A DNA stretch of 64,000 nucleotides from Malus domestica (Eukaryota > Streptophyta > Magnoliopsida > Rosales > Rosaceae), in assembly GCF_042453785.1 (NCBI RefSeq), contig NC_091668.1, positions 12,358,001 through 12,422,000 on the forward strand, read 5' to 3'. The notes below the pieces were generated by a model. That model had not been told where the DNA came from, ran no database searches, and saw only the letters and a program-made list of their open reading frames with translations. This document shows, one piece after another, positions 45,084 to 58,744 of the stretch; within the stretch, counting starts at the first letter, position 1; each line of letters opens with the position of its first letter. Both the position numbers and the translations under genes were made by a program.

Positions 45084-45768
45084 GGCCATCTCCAACCGAA
45101 GGAGGGCCAGAGGGCTCTCTTTAGCCATATAGCCCTCTAAGAAATTATATTTTAATGTACAGTGACATGCCATAATTCATACCATCTTCAGCCAAACGGG
45201 CCAAAGGGCCACAGGCCAAGCATAGCCATGTGACAAAAAATCATCTCCAACCGAGGGTGCCAAAAGGCCGTAGGCCAAACATAATTTATTATTTTAATTG
45301 AATTAATATAGTTAATTAAATTAAACTACCATATTAAAATAAGATTTTCGGACATATTGGAATATTATTGAAAAAGGTGGCCATTTGAAAATTCTTGAAA
45401 AAATTAAAGGAAATATTATTGGAAGAGAATATAATGTGAAGAATTGAAATAAAATGAGGTAAGATAATATGGCATGGTGGAAAGTATGTTTGAAATGGTG
45501 TAGGAAAAGAATTAGAATTTTTTTTTTTAAAAAAAAAATTCGTCCAAAAAAAAAGTGGGTTGGGCTAAAAAAATTTGTCCAAAAAAAAAATGTGGGCTGG
45601 GCTCATCGGGTTGGCTGGAGATGGTCAGCCAATTGGCTTGATTGGCTGGTTTTGGCCCGATATGGCCCATAAGCCCTTTGGCTTAGCCTTCGATTGGAGA
45701 CGATTTTTGTGTCATTTCAGGCTATTTTTAGCCCTATGGTCATTTGGCCGGATCGGTTGAAGATGGCT
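45084..45768. mobile_element. MITE, PIF/Harbinger-like, 685 bp
   Basis: Ends GGCCATCTCCAACC and, inverted, AGCCATCTTCAACC, flanked by TTA on both sides (45081-45083 and 45769-45771), the target preference of PIF/Harbinger elements. Internal phrases such as gccctctaagaaatta and ccaaaaggccgtaggccaaa repeat motifs of the ends. Confidence 0.7.
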
Positions 45769-45799
45769 TTAGTGGCCCACCTATCAGAGATAAATGCAA

Positions 45800-45950
45800 A
45801 GGAAAGCCTAGAAATGCTAGCATATCTGGAATCTATGGCAAAAGAAATAGGAAAAAGATTCTCTTCAGATCCTCTTTTTAGGTATCTGGAGAATCCATCA
45901 ATCGTTGCCGTTCAACCGAAGGAGGGCCAGCTGGCCCTCTTAGCGCCATT
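45800..45950. repeat. second copy of the 44459-44570 segment, joined to a MITE end
   Basis: gaaagccta...atgctagca...tggaatctatggcaaaagaa through tctggagaatccatcaatcg matches 44459-44570. It is followed by ttcaaccgaaggagggccag, which matches the left end of the MITE at 45084. The chimaera suggests rearrangement among these repeats. Confidence 0.75.
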
Positions 45951-46169
45951 CAGTTGGTTACTGAATACAAACCCGACATATCGCAAATTATCACTTCTAT
46001 GAGACAATCTATATCGGATATGATTCTCCTTCAATCATTCATTACTTAGAACCTTTGACAGACGATCTGTTTACTGTTCGTTTCGCAGATTATCACTTCT
46101 ATGAAACTGTCTTCCCCATGTTAGGGGAAAATAAAAACGTCAACGTTCCTGAATAACGACGTGAATTAC

Positions 46170-47351
46170 CGTGGACAACTCCCACTTTGTCTCATTTAGA
46201 TTCTCTCACCGCTCAGTCTGAGACTGAAGTGCAGCGCATATTTAGATCTTCAAAGAGTAGCTTAAAGCATGTCAGATGCTTTCACCGATCTAGCGCGAGT
46301 GAGAAGATCACATATTCTAGTTGCGAATGTGCCTGCAATGATGAATGTACCAAATGTACAACAGAATTCCCTCCTGGAAACTCGGGATGCCATTTTGTCC
46401 GATCCACGTACATTAGCGGCTAGCCAATCTATACCCCTACACATAAGCGTGGCAAACCACTTGGTTCAAAAGATTCACACCCCCGAAAAAGGAAACCCAC
46501 GGCACAGGCCCCTGAAGAGCATACTGTGAATTTGACTATCGCCTACTCATTCTATCCAACTCATGAGGAAATTTTAGATTACCGAAGCGTCATTGAAGAG
46601 ACGAATCCACCTTCCTAGAATTGTGATATTTCAGTCCATTATGCTAGCTTGAATGATGTTTGGTGTAGAAATGAGACGATCGTCGACGATGCATTACCAT
46701 ATGCAGTAGCTACTAAGATCATGTTGAACAATGACATTGAACCCCATTCCATTGATGAATGTCGATGCAGAACTGATTGGTCAAATTAGAAACAAGCAAT
46801 CCAAGTCGAATTCGATTTGCTTGTGAAACGTAAGGTGTTTGGACCTGTAGCTCATACTCCTCCACATGCGAATCCCGTTGGCTATAAGTGGGTTTTCGTT
46901 CGGAAGCGTAATGAGAAGAACAAAATTATGCGTTATGGATGTGTTAACTTTTCGCTACCTTATCAGCTTACTAGTTTTTGAAAAACTTAGTAATTGCGTA
47001 TCTATAGGGATCTTGACACAAAAATTTATATGAAAGTTCATAAAGGACTTACATTAACTGGATCAAATATTTCTAAACCCCGAAACACTCAATTTGGCTG
47101 AGGCATTCACTATACGGTTTGAAACAATTCGAAAAAAATGTGGTATAACCGTCTGAGTGAGTATTTAACTAGTCAAGGATATATGAACAACGAACTATGC
47201 CCTTATGTGTTTATTAAGAAGTCAAATTCCGGTTTTGCGATAGTTGCAGTATATGTCGATGATATGTACCTCATTGGAACTCCTGAAGAGCTCGCGAGAA
47301 CTGTCCTATACCTAAAGTCAGAATTTGAGATGAAAGATCTAGGAAAGACTC
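46170..47351 (+). pseudogene. Copia-type retrotransposon pol relic (reverse transcriptase)
   Basis: Fragments of the Copia reverse transcriptase domain: KQAIQVEFDLLVKRKVF and NPVGYKWVFVRKRNEKNK near 46790-46925, then MWYNRLSEYLTSQGY and AVYVDDMYLIG at 47138-47350. YVDD is the polymerase active site. In-frame stops (for example TAG at 46787-46789) and missing blocks show long decay. The Gypsy LTR at 47352 ends it on the right. Confidence 0.85.
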
Positions 47352-47998
47352 TGTGAAGCCTAAAATAATCTCAAAAATTCTAGAGGCGGCATGTGGACTT
47401 TTATTCAAGAATGACAAGATTGCCCTCAATAAATGGGCAGGCTTCTTAGATACTCCCACGCACAACTCACACCCCTAAAGGTCTCAGCAACTGAATACGA
47501 TTGCCCACAGCTCACCTGCCCTTGGCAAGGAAAAGTCAAAGCATTAAAGATAATTACACCATTATCTTTAATACATTCCCAGTTGAAGATGGACTCCAAT
47601 CAAGTAAGTAATCCTAATTCAAATAAATTAGAGATAATTACACCATTATCTCAAGATATTATTTGCTATTTAATATCTTGAGAATATTTTGAGAATATTT
47701 CTCCATAAACACCTTGACCAATAGGATGCCGCTATGTGTAGGGTAAAACCCTAACACTATGGCCGGCCCTATCCCTATAAATACCCCATATTCTACCAAA
47801 ATTTCAGAGTTTTTGCTACCCTTAAAAAAGCCCTAAACACTTTACTCTATCAGAGAAACTGACTTAGGCATCGGAGATCCATTGGCCTAACCCCCTCACC
47901 TCGTGGGTGCGTGAGGCTTAGGTCTTTTACCGAAGGTGTTGATTGTTTTGCAGGTGCAATTTTGTCAAGACTGAAGATGGAGAAAATTTACGTCAACA
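47352..47998 (+). mobile_element. 5' LTR of a Gypsy element
   Basis: Starts TGTGAAGCC and ends ACGTCAACA, then aattggtgctttccttgaga, a usual leader after the LTR in plant Gypsy elements. A tataaata promoter lies at 47776-47783. It was inserted into the Copia relic. Confidence 0.65.
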
Positions 47999-50900
47999 AA
48001 TTGGTGCTTTCCTTGAGAGCTAATTCAAATACTCGAAGAAGCGTCTTGCATTTATTTCTTGAATTTTCTGTTATGTTGAATTTCTTACATGTCTTATCAA
48101 TTAATTTTTCTTAGAAACGTTTCTTGATCAATCCCTAGATAAAGGATACAATGGTAGGAAATTCAGAAACTACAATGAATAGAACCTCGTAAGTACAAGG
48201 ATTTGGACCGGAGAGTAGAGATGAGGATATGGCCCCATGACGGCGATCCTCAAGGCTCTACGTGATGGCAGGAGGAGCCCTAACACCACAAAGCCGCACC
48301 ATCATCGCCGTAACCCAGCAGCCGCGGCAAGGCCACCAAGCCATAACACCATTTCCACCACCGCTGCCCTCGCAGTGCTGCACCCAACCAAACTCGGGGC
48401 AGGAGGACCAAGTCCATTTCTAAGCCCATGGGTAGGAGGCCCAAAACCTGGCAGCTTCCACAGCAAGCCCAGACTAGAGCCCAGAGCACGACAGTTGCTG
48501 TTAGCCAGTCAGCCCAATGAGCCCAAGCCACCCAGCCAGTAATCCATAATGTGGCAGCCCAACAGCTAGGAGGGTCGGAGGCGAGCATCGTCGGTCCAGC
48601 GTGCCCCGCGACCCATTCCGGTAATTCACCCCGTGGCCCAATCTAATCCAAGGCTACCTCAGTGTATCCAAATTTTGACCATTAGTCCCACGATCAACTT
48701 AGGGTTATTTTCACCTTATTTTTCTGTAGGAATGCCTGCTTTGGGTTCAAGTTTTGTACCTGCAGTCCATTATACTTCCACCACACATGGAGATTCCTAT
48801 TTCCCAGACTCTTCCAATCTAAATGGTGAGCACTACCTGCCTTTTCGAGCGCATCGAGATGCAGCGCAGCCCATACAAGGTGTCCTGAAGCAGGACAAGA
48901 GCTGAAGAACGTGACTCATTCCAGCGACGTCTCGGTAAATAGTTGTTTAGCCCGTCACGAACCTTGCGTTCGGGTAGTACGCACTTTCGTTTGGGCTTTT
49001 GGGAAAACGTATTTTCCCTCCTAGATGCGCAGAGAAGCGTTCATTCCTGACTCAGCTCACGAATCAATGTGCATTCGAGGTTAGGTCTACACTTCGACGA
49101 GCACTCATGACATTCCAGTAGAAGCATCCACACAAGGTTAGACCCACAAGGAGATCATCCTACGAGGCACCGAAGTAGGCAGCCGCATGACGGACAGAAG
49201 AGAGCACGAGAATAGTCCAGCTCAAGTTCCATTGGTAGCCTCCGCCAAGAGCGACGACGAGCAGCACAGAATGAACCACGTGCACCGCGACCGCAGTATA
49301 GACAAGCACGACACATCGAAGAGTAACTTAGACCAGTAGTTCAGCAACGGAGGCAACCGAAGGCTTCGCTATCCATGAGGAAGTACAAAGGCTTGTAACA
49401 AAGCAGCTGTGCGAATTCCAGCATATTGACACTACCGACGATGCCATTCGTAAATACGTGGCCAACCTGAGCAGATCACCTTTTATATACGAGATCGAGT
49501 AGACGGAGCCACCATGAAAGTTTAGCCTACCACATTTCACCTTGTTTAAAGGAGATGAAGATCCAAACAGACACCTGATGCATTACCGGAGTGCCATGAG
49601 CCTCTACGCCAAAGATGACGTTTTCATGTGCAAGATTTTTGCCATAACGCTCCAAGGTGAAGCGCAAGACTGGTTCCATACTTTGCCGCCATGATCAATC
49701 TGGAACTTCAGCGAACTTTCCTTGGTTTTCACTAAGGAATATTCGTCTTGCCGCTTAATCAAAAAAAAGTTTGACCACCTCTTCAACATGAAGAAAGACC
49801 CGAATGAGTCACTCCGCACTTACGTCAAAAGGTTCAAGGCAGAGAAGGCAAAGATCGTAGGATGCGATGACAGCATTACATGCTCAGCCTTCCGAAATGG
49901 GCTCTCAGCAGATCACCCACTTTTCGAAGAATTGATCATGGGCGAGAACTTGACCCTGGTAAACTTTTATGCTTTAGCAGAAAAACATTCCCTCTAGGAT
50001 GAGGAAAAGTGCTCCTAGAAGCCATCTGAGCAGCTGCGCAAAGATGTAGAACCGACTCAGAAAAAGGCGAGTGATAAACTGCCCAATAACAAAAGCAAGC
50101 CAGGAGACAGACGTAGGGACCAATCCCCAGCAAAGGTAGGCACGACACCCAGGATGTACAATAAGTTTTCAATACCGATCAATTAGATCATTCGAGACAT
50201 CAAGGATAAGCTGTGGCTTAAGCCCGAGCCACCTATGAAAGGGGACACTTCTAAGATGGATCAGACAAAGTACTGCGCATTCCATAGAGGCCTTGGGTAT
50301 ACAACCAACGACTATACCACGTGGAAGATGTACCTTGAACAGCTTATGAAGGAAGGCAAATGCAACTAGTATGTTGACAGACTAGCTACCCAGCCAAGGC
50401 GAGAAGCAGATGCCAATGCTGAACCCTCAACCAAGACAATCCGAATCAACGGAATCTTTGCCGAATTCGAGCATTTGGGGGCCACCAATAACTCCAAGAA
50501 CAGGAAGGTCCAGCAGGCGAGATTGGTCTATCAGGTTCAAGCCATAGATGTTGTACATAGACCAATCATCGACTTCACCGAGCAGGACACCAAGGGAGTA
50601 GAATTTCCCCACGACGACGCTTTGGTGATTTCTATTCAATTAGCCCACACCATCGCTGACAAAATTATGGTGGACAACGGCAGCTTAGTCAACATCCTAC
50701 AACTATCAGTCATCTAGAAAATAGGCCTGGAAAGCACGATCCAACGCAAAGCAGATGTCTTAACCGGATTACGGACTCACATCAACTGTCATTGGCACTA
50801 TCACACTTGAAGTAACCAGCCCACCGGTTATCTAATCGCAGACCTTCATGACCATTAGTGATCCATCTCCCTATAATGGGATATTGGGCCGACCCTGGTT

Positions 50901-51855
50901 AGTGAAGATTGAAGCTGTGACCTCAATCAAGTACTAGAATATCTAATTTTGCATCTAGGGAGGAGCAATCGGAAAGATCAAAGGTGACCAGGCCATGTCT
51001 CGGAGATGCACTGTACAAGTTCTTAAGGAGTCGAAGAAGAAGTCTTTCGCCCTAGCAGTAGCAGCTGAAGTGCAGAAGGACGACTTTACCTCAGCCAAAT
51101 AACAATTACAGCAGACAAGTAAAGAAGATGACGTCAAGGTTAACAATGTCCTGGAAGATGAATCAGGATGGAAACCCGAGGAAGATGTTGAAAACATCAT
51201 TCTTGACCCCACCAGCCAAAAAAGACGGCTAGAATTAGCTCACGTTTGAGCCTAATAGAGAAGCAAGAACTCACGAGTTTCCTTAGGGAAAATCGTGATG
51301 TTTTTGCATGGTCATCCTCTGACATGCCTGATATTGATCCAGCGATAGCTTGCCACAAGTTGCACGTCAACCTCGCTGCCAAACCTATGATCCAAAAAAT
51401 GCCACATTTCACACCCGAGCGGGTAGCGATTATTGAGGCAGAGATCAACAAGTTACTGGAAGTCGGATTCATTGATGAAGTGGCGCACTCAGCATAGCTG
51501 GCCAATGTCGTACTAGTGATGAAAAATGAGAAGGGCAAATGAAGAGTACGTATGGATTACATCGACCTCAACAAGGCATGTCCTAAAGACAATTACCCGA
51601 TTCCCTGAATCGACATACTCGTTGACTCAAAACATCTGGGAACCAGCTGCTTAGCTTATTGGATGCGTCAGATTGCTACACACAAGCCTGACAATAAGAA
51701 AACCGTATTCGTGATCGAGCGAGGCATATACTGCTAGAAGGTTATGCCTTTTGGCCTCAAGAACGCAGGAGCAACCTACAAACGACTCATAAACACAATG
51801 TTCATGAAGTAGATTAGAGTCACCATGGAAGTCTACGTCGACGATACGATGTATT
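47999..51855 (+). pseudogene. Gypsy-type retrotransposon gag-pol, heavily decayed
   Basis: Order gag, protease, reverse transcriptase matches Ty3/Gypsy. Gag (about 49540-50000) has HYRSAMSLYAKDD, GEAQDWFHTLPP and FKAEKAKIVGCDD. The protease region (about 50590-50710) has IMVDNGSLVNIL, where active enzymes have a D-S/T-G-like motif. Reverse transcriptase (about 51246-51850) has VFAWSSSDMPDIDP, MDYIDLNKACPKDNYPIP, VMPFGLKNAGATYKR and EVYVDD. Many in-frame stops interrupt it, most of them TAG or TGA where family members have Gln or Trp. Integrase and the 3' LTR are absent; sequence character changes at about 51855. Confidence 0.88.
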
Positions 51856-52878
51856 GTATAATTAGTTCCAAATAATTTTATTTTAATTTTTCCACCATGT
51901 CTTGGTTATAGAACTTACTAGTTATAAGTACATGCGCGTTGTTGCAAGTTTTAAAACACGACCAAATTGTGTCTGAAAGACTTGAAAAATGGTTTTGGAA
52001 AATAGCAACAATATTGATAACAAATAAATTGGAAAAGCTTTACAAAGAAAAGGTTCAATTTTGTGAAATTAGGGACAAAAAATGAGCAGATACTTTCACA
52101 TGGTGATACAAAAAATATAACAGCTATATATGCTAGTTTAACAGTTCCATGTGTCTTAAAAACTAAACTAGCTTATGTACACAAAAAATTAACAAATGCT
52201 GATATATGGAGGTCCGAGAAATATTGTCTAGTTTTGAGGAGGAAGAGATAAAACTACTAAACATGTTAGATGTTATTGAAGATATGGTAACAAAAGATGC
52301 AAAATATCCTTCAACAGAGCAGGAAAAATGTTGTTACAACAGTTTCATGAGTGTTAACATTAACAACACAAGCTGTACATAAAGAAAAAGAATGAAAAGC
52401 ATTTAAATAGTTATTAGAGTCACATTGAAGCAGATCTGAAGCAAAAAGTTGACCAAAATGAAAACATACTTAGTCATTTTTTGAAAGGATGGTATTTGTT
52501 TTTGTAGGAGTTGGAGGTGATTTTTTTTTTCAGTGTTTGATAGGAATTTCATCAAATTCTCTTGGGTCAACTTCAGAAATTTCTTCTGCTTCACTGTATT
52601 AAATGTATATACCAAATGAGTACATTTGATTAGACAAAAAAGAGAAAATGTTGCCTAAGTATAATTAATTGTATTGTTCATTTGGAAAAAAATTCTTTAA
52701 AAAAAAAATGTTTTCCAAATATATTTCAAACAAAGCAAGATCAGTAGAAGATACAATTTTTTGAAGACAAAGAAGCAAAATGAAAGCATTTGATGATAGC
52801 ATGGAAGTCAAATGCAAACCTCTGTTCACTACCAGTAAAAAGGGCTCTCCTCACAGATTCCCTCTTTAGTTTATGTGA
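51856..52878. other. AT-rich sequence without a supported gene
   Basis: The left part (51850-51920) is the inverse of a repeat at 39488-39560. The remainder includes a 62-codon frame at 52063-52251 that I do not recognise. Confidence 0.4.
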
Positions 52879-53703
52879 TTAATCGCTTGTTTTAGGTGAT
52901 GAGGTCGAAGATGATATCGTAGTTGATGATATTGTGCTTTCTCTTGGTAGCATTTGCGGGGTTATTGGTTCGATAACTGCATCGTCAAAGACATTATAAA
53001 TTAGCACATTGCTTGAGTTGAAAGTGTTCCTTCTATTTCCAAATCGCAAGTGAAAGATCTTCTTTTGACCAATCAGTCTCAAAAACTCATTCAGCAACTG
53101 CTGTTGGTCAACCAATCTCTAGTTCAAGACTAAATTTTTGCAAGGCAAACCAAATAGTTTTTCTCCAGACTTGCCAATTATCAAAGCACTGATTTCATTA
53201 GTGTTGTCTTCAAGAATTAAATTAACTTTATACCTACATTTAAGAATTGAATTGCATAAGTTTTTCATGCTTTATAACTCATTCGTCACAACCAGAATAA
53301 TAAATTTGAAACAATAGAGGTTACATATTTGAAGCAATTTTTGATATGTAAAGGAACAACACATTGCCCAAAAAAAAAAATAGTGGGAAAACAATAAATT
53401 GTATATTAAACATTACCAAGGTGTTGGTGCATGGTTGGGGTGTTTCTGACAAATGAGTTGTCCAATTGTCGGATCTTTTTGCATTTGCTTGACACAATTG
53501 GGGCAAACATTACACCACCAATTATAACGTGTGTCAAAACGTTTGACTGATGCCTTACATAGGAATGTATCATTTTGTAAAATGTTTTGTCGCACATGTC
53601 TAGCAAAAAAAGCAAGAACAAACTTAGTTTTTGTTAAATATGTAACAACGTAAATGCTTGCTGTTAAAAAAAGATACCAGTAAATAAATTGTTTTTTTAT
53701 ACC

Positions 53704-53723
53704 TTATATAGATCAGGATCTAA
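53704..53723. repeat. LINE target-site duplication, left copy
   Basis: The 20-base ttatatagatcaggatctaa is repeated exactly at 61271-61290. It covers the end of the RPA-like exon (DPDLYK) and its splice donor. Confidence 0.92.
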
Positions 53724-54137
53724 CTCCACCTGTGTAAGTTTATCTTACATGGCCGGTCCCAAGCCCGGGTAAAGAAGGAGGGGGAGGGCGTCAGGTAGTC
53801 GACAACCGGCACTCCTCGGTTACGTCGAATCCTTATGAAAATGAATCCAGAATGAAATCGCGCTAAAGCTAGGGCGTCACTCGTAAGTGGTGCAATGTGT
53901 GGCCCGAGCACAGTGATAAGTGAGCAAGGGTCGCTGTATCTCCATCGGCACCCGGATGCAATGTTGAATGAGCAAGGGGGCCATAGAAACTTCTTTTCGA
54001 ACGACTCCACTCAAAGTTGTTTGGGAGCATATGCTCCTATCAACTTTACACAGGACACACAAAAGAAGTACTTTGATCCTATTGGACGGGGGAGGGTGAA
54101 GAAGCTAAGATAGAAGGGTAGAGTTCAAGAGAGTAGA

Positions 54138-56985
54138 ATGCATTTAGGAACGTGGAATATAGGAACCTTAACGGGAAAATCTATGGAAGTAGTGGAAGTT
54201 ATGGTGAGGAGAAGGATAAATATTATGTGCCTACAAGAAATTAAGTGGGTTGGTCTTAAGGCAAAGGATCTAGAAAACTCAGGGTTTAAACTTTGGTATT
54301 CGGGCACAAATAGAACGAGAAACGGTGTTGGCATCATCGTGGACAAGACATTGACACAAGATGTTGTAGATGTCAAGAGGGTAGGAGATAGAATCATGGC
54401 AATCAAGATTGTAATAGGACAAGAACTCATCAATGTGATTAGTGCGTACGCACCTCAAGTAGGGTTGGATACGAGTTCGAAGGAGAAATTTTGGGAAGAC
54501 CTTGGAGACTTGGTGCAAGGAATTGCCCAGACGGAGAAGTTACTTATAGGAGGAGATTTAAATGGACACGTGGGCAGGAAGACAGACAACTATGGAGGTT
54601 TTCATGGTGGCCATGATTTTGGGGAGAGAAACGAGGATGGGGAAGCTATCTTGGATTTTGCAATGGCATATGATCTCTTCTTAGCTAACATTCTTTAAGA
54701 AGAGAGAGAAGAACATGTGATCACCTACAAGAGTGAGTCGTCAAAAACACAAATAGATTTTCTTCTAATGAGGAAAGGGGATCGTATAACTTGTAAGGAT
54801 TGCAAAGTTATACCGGGAGAGAGCTTGGCTAATCAACATCGCTTGTTGGTGATGGATGTACATATCAAAAGAGTGAGAAAAGAGAACAAGACTTGGAAGT
54901 GCCCAAGGACTAGATGGTGGAATCTAAAAGGAAAAAAACAAGCCATTTTCAAAGAGAAAGTAATCACCCAAAGGGGGAAGCTAGCCAAAGGTGGGATTCC
55001 ATGGCTAGTTGTATCCGAAAAGTAGCAAAAGAGGTATTAGGAGAGTCCAATGGCTTTGCTCCACACCAAAAGGAATCTTGGTGGTGGAATGAGGAGGTAC
55101 AAACAAAGGTGAAGGCTAAGAAGGAATGTTGTAAAGCCTTATACAAGGATATGACCGATGAAAATGGTGACAGGTATAGAAGAGCGAAGCAAGAGGCGAA
55201 GAAAGCTGTGAGAGAAGCTAAGTTAGCGGCTTATGACGATATGTATAAGCGACTAGATACCAAAGAAGGAGAGTTTGATATCTATAAACTAGCTAGTGCA
55301 AGGGAAAGGAAGACAATGGACCTAAACCAAGTGAGGTGCATCAAGGATGAGGATGGAAAGGTTCTTGCTACAGAGAACGCAGTCAAAGACAGATGGAGAG
55401 GTTATTTTCATAATCTTTTCAATGAAGGACATGAAATGAGTACTTCTTTAGGGGAGTTGAGTAACTCAGAAGAATGTAGAAACTATTCATTTTATCGTTG
55501 AATCAGGAAGGAAGAAATGGTTGTAGCTTTGAAGAAAATGAAGCATAGAAAAACAGTGGGCCTAGACAATATACCGATTGAAGTGTGGAAAGTCTTGGGA
55601 GAGACAGGTATAGCATAGCTCACTGACCTTTTCAATAGGATTTTGAAAACGAAGAAGATGCCAAATGAGTGGCGAAAGAGCACTTTGGTGCCTATCTACA
55701 AGAATAAGGGCGACGTACAAAATTGCATGAACTATAGGGGTATTAAGCTAATGAGTCATACATTGAAGCTCTGGGAGAGAGTCATTGAGCATAGATTGAG
55801 GCAAAAGACACGGGTTTCGGACAACCAATTCGGGTTCATGCCAGGGCGCTCAACCATGGAGGCAATCTATCTCTTACGAAGATTGATGGAAAGATATAGA
55901 GATGGGAAAAATGATTTACACATGGTCTTTATAGATTTGGAAAAAGCATATGATAGGGTTCCAAGAGACATTCTTTGGAGGATTTTAGAGAAAAAATGAG
56001 TACGAGTAGCATATATCCAAGCTATAAAGGATATGTATGAAGGAGCAAAGACTGCCGTAAGAACTCATGAAGGACAAACCAAAAGATTCCCCATAACTGT
56101 AGGATTACATCAAGGCTCATCCTTAAGTCCTTACCTTTTTGTGTTGGTAATGGATGAGTTAACATGACATATTCAAGATGATATTCCTTGGTGTATGCTT
56201 TTCGCAGACGATATAGTGTTGATAGATGAAACCCAGGAAGGGGTAAATGCGAAGCTTAACCTTTGGAGAGAAGTGTTGGAATCTAAAGGTCTGCGCCTAA
56301 GCCAATCAAAGACAGAATATATGGAGTGCAAGTTCAGTGCAAATGGAGGCCAAAATGAGTTAGGGGTGAGGATAGGAGATCAGGAAATACCAAAGAGCGA
56401 TCGTTTTCGCTACCTAGGATCTATCTTGCAAAAGAACGGAGAATTAGATGGAGATCTCAACCATAGAATACAAGCTGGATAGATGAAGTGGAAGAGCGCA
56501 TCCGGCGTGTTGTGTGACCGCCGTATGCCACTGAAGCTCAAGGGAAAATTTTATAAGACGGCAATAAGGTCGGCGATACTGTATGGCACAGAATGTTAGA
56601 CGGTGAAGCATCAACACGTACACAAAATGGGTGTAGCGGAGATGCGGATGCTTCGTTGGATGTGTGGGCACACGAGAAAGGATAAGATTAGGAATGAAGA
56701 TATCCGAGGTAAAGTAGGAGTAGCCGAAATTGTAGGAAAGCTGAGAGAAAATCGGTTACGGTGGTTTGGACATATGCAAAGAAGGCCTACTGACGCTCCG
56801 GTTAGAAGATGCAACTACGGGACAGAGGTTCAGGGCCGAAGGGGTAGAGGAAGACCTAGAAAAACTTTGGAAGATACTCTAAGAAAAGACTTAGAGTACT
56901 TGGATCTAACGGAGGACATCACACAGGACCGAGCACAATGGCGTTCTAAGATTCATATAGTCAACCCCGCTCAGTGACTTGGATT
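54138..56985 (+). pseudogene. RTE LINE polyprotein (endonuclease and reverse transcriptase), broken
   Basis: 54138-54698 is an apurinic-type endonuclease: WNIGTLTGKSMEVVE, CLQEIKWVG, NGVGIIVDK, ISAYAPQVG and GGDLNGHVG. A TAA at 54696-54698 interrupts it; DFLLMRKGD continues at 54750. Reverse transcriptase runs from about 55500: [50 protein letters not shown] and [11 protein letters not shown], with the FADD active site. The C-terminal part includes LRENRLRWFGHMQRRP. Many stops (for example at 55501, 55618, 55999, 56167) show it is inactive. Plant copies are often mislabelled craniofacial development protein 2-like. Confidence 0.92.
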
Positions 56986-57241
56986 TTTCAAGTCTCCAAC
57001 CGAGAAGTTTTCCTCACTCGGGAAATTAAGGGAACACTACCTCAACCTACATGCTCCACTCACAAAGCTTCAACATACAAGCTTCAACAAAAGAAAAAAA
57101 AATCAAAGAACTTAGTGAAAAAGGCTTTGATGTATTTAACACAATACGTTGAAATGAAGCAAAGCTTATTTATTGATATCTCCGATAAGTTACAACTATG
57201 TACATATACATGAGTCAAAATAAACAAACAAGAGGGAGCCT

Positions 57242-57835
57242 TCACAAAGGTTGCTTAGGAGAAGTCTCAGCAGTCGGTAGAGCCCCAGAAATAGAAGGCA
57301 CCGGAGGGGGATCATTCGGAGCCTCAGTACTGGACAGAACCCTAGAAGGATGAGGCATCGAAGGTTGATCATTTGGAGCTTCATTACGCGGTACAGCCCC
57401 AGAAGACGAAGGCAATAAATGTCTTTGGAACAAACCCATAAACCGCTGATGATCAAGTAAAACCTGACCATCAGATTCCTTCATCTGGTCAAGCTTCATC
57501 TTCATGTTTGTAGCATAGTCATGTGCGAGCCGGTGCAACTGTTTATTCTCATGCTTGAGCCCTCTAATCTCCTATTTGAAACTCATCACTTCAGCCGCCA
57601 ATGATTCAACTTGGCGAGTTCGAGCAAATAGGCATTGGGCCATATTAGACACAGAACCTGCACATTGAACACTCAGAGCCAGAGAATCCTTAACAGCCAA
57701 CTCATCAGACCGTTTGGAAAGTAGTCTGTTATCTTTGGGAGTGAGAATGTTTCTGGCCACCACCGCAGAGGTCATATCATTCTTCATCACATAATCCCCA
57801 ACGGTAAGAGGACCAGTAGGGGATAAGAAGGATGG
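57242..57835 (-). pseudogene. antisense extra ORF of the Gypsy element
   Basis: On the strand opposite to the element, an open frame runs 57835-57572 (VGDYVMKNDMTSAVV; SVSNMAQCLFARTRQVESL) and, after one in-frame TAG, on to 57242 (LKHENKQLHRLAHDYATNMK, then Pro/Ser-rich repeats around SSGAVP and STEAPNDPP). The Leu/Glu/Lys pattern suggests a coiled coil. Tat-lineage Gypsy elements are known to carry antisense ORFs of unknown function near the 3' LTR, and this fits in place and orientation. An ATG lies at 57787. Confidence 0.6.
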
Positions 57836-58039
57836 GTGTTATATGTTGTCTGGAGAAGGCGTGGCTGCCTCTTCAACAAGGTTCAAGTCAACACGACGGT
57901 CGGAGGGGCCATATATTTTCAAAGGTGTTGAAGAGAGAAGATGTCGAACAAATCAAGATCTTAGAAGTGCAAGAAGGGGGTTTTTACTGGTGGAGATTCA
58001 AGTGTGCTTTGGAACTTAATGCCAGCCTCTATAAAAATC

Positions 58040-58320
58040 TACACTCAACGGAGCTTCAGAAATCGAAGAGGCGCCTGCCCAGACATCGAAGAGGTGTTTG
58101 CTTTCTCAAAAGCTGGGCTACTCAGAGACCACGAGGGCCGATCTCAGAAATCAAATAGGCGTTTGCTTTCTCAAAAGCTGGGCTGCTCAGAGACCACAAG
58201 GGCCGATCTTAGAAATCGAAGAGGCACCTGCTTTTTCAGCATTCTCAAAAGCTGGGCTGCTCAGAGACCACGAGGGCCGATCTCAGAAATCGAAGAGGCA
58301 CCTGCTTTTTCAGCCTTGTC
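58040..58320. repeat. tandem array, ~60-80-bp unit, about 4 copies
   Basis: Units contain ctcaaaagctgggct, ctcagagaccacgagggcc and gatctcagaaatcgaagagg with small changes, within the Gypsy 3' region. Confidence 0.85.
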
Positions 58321-58744
58321 AACACCTGTCACATGCACACTCAGCTTTGCTGAAATTACGGGCATTCTGTTGAAGATTTCTGGTGAAGTAGAAAACACGT
58401 GAATCTTACTGTTCAATCATCCACTTTCCACACGTACTATCAGCTCATGGGTACCACAAATAGCTTTGCCAAAGATCTCTGACAAAGTTTAGACACATGA
58501 AGCTTGCAGCTCCCACTACATCGCTATGACCAAGAAGGGTAAAATAATAGCAAAGAAACAGCACTAACAAAGTTTAGACACATAAATTTTGAAGGTCTAG
58601 CTACCATATTATTACCCACAAGGGTAAAGGAATATCACCACTGCTGGATAATTGGAAAGTCCCTGTGTGTCAACCTCTGTGCTCTGTGGCAAGGTAGACT
58701 AGCAAACATGTCCAACCTTTACTCACATTTGAGAAAAAACTCCC

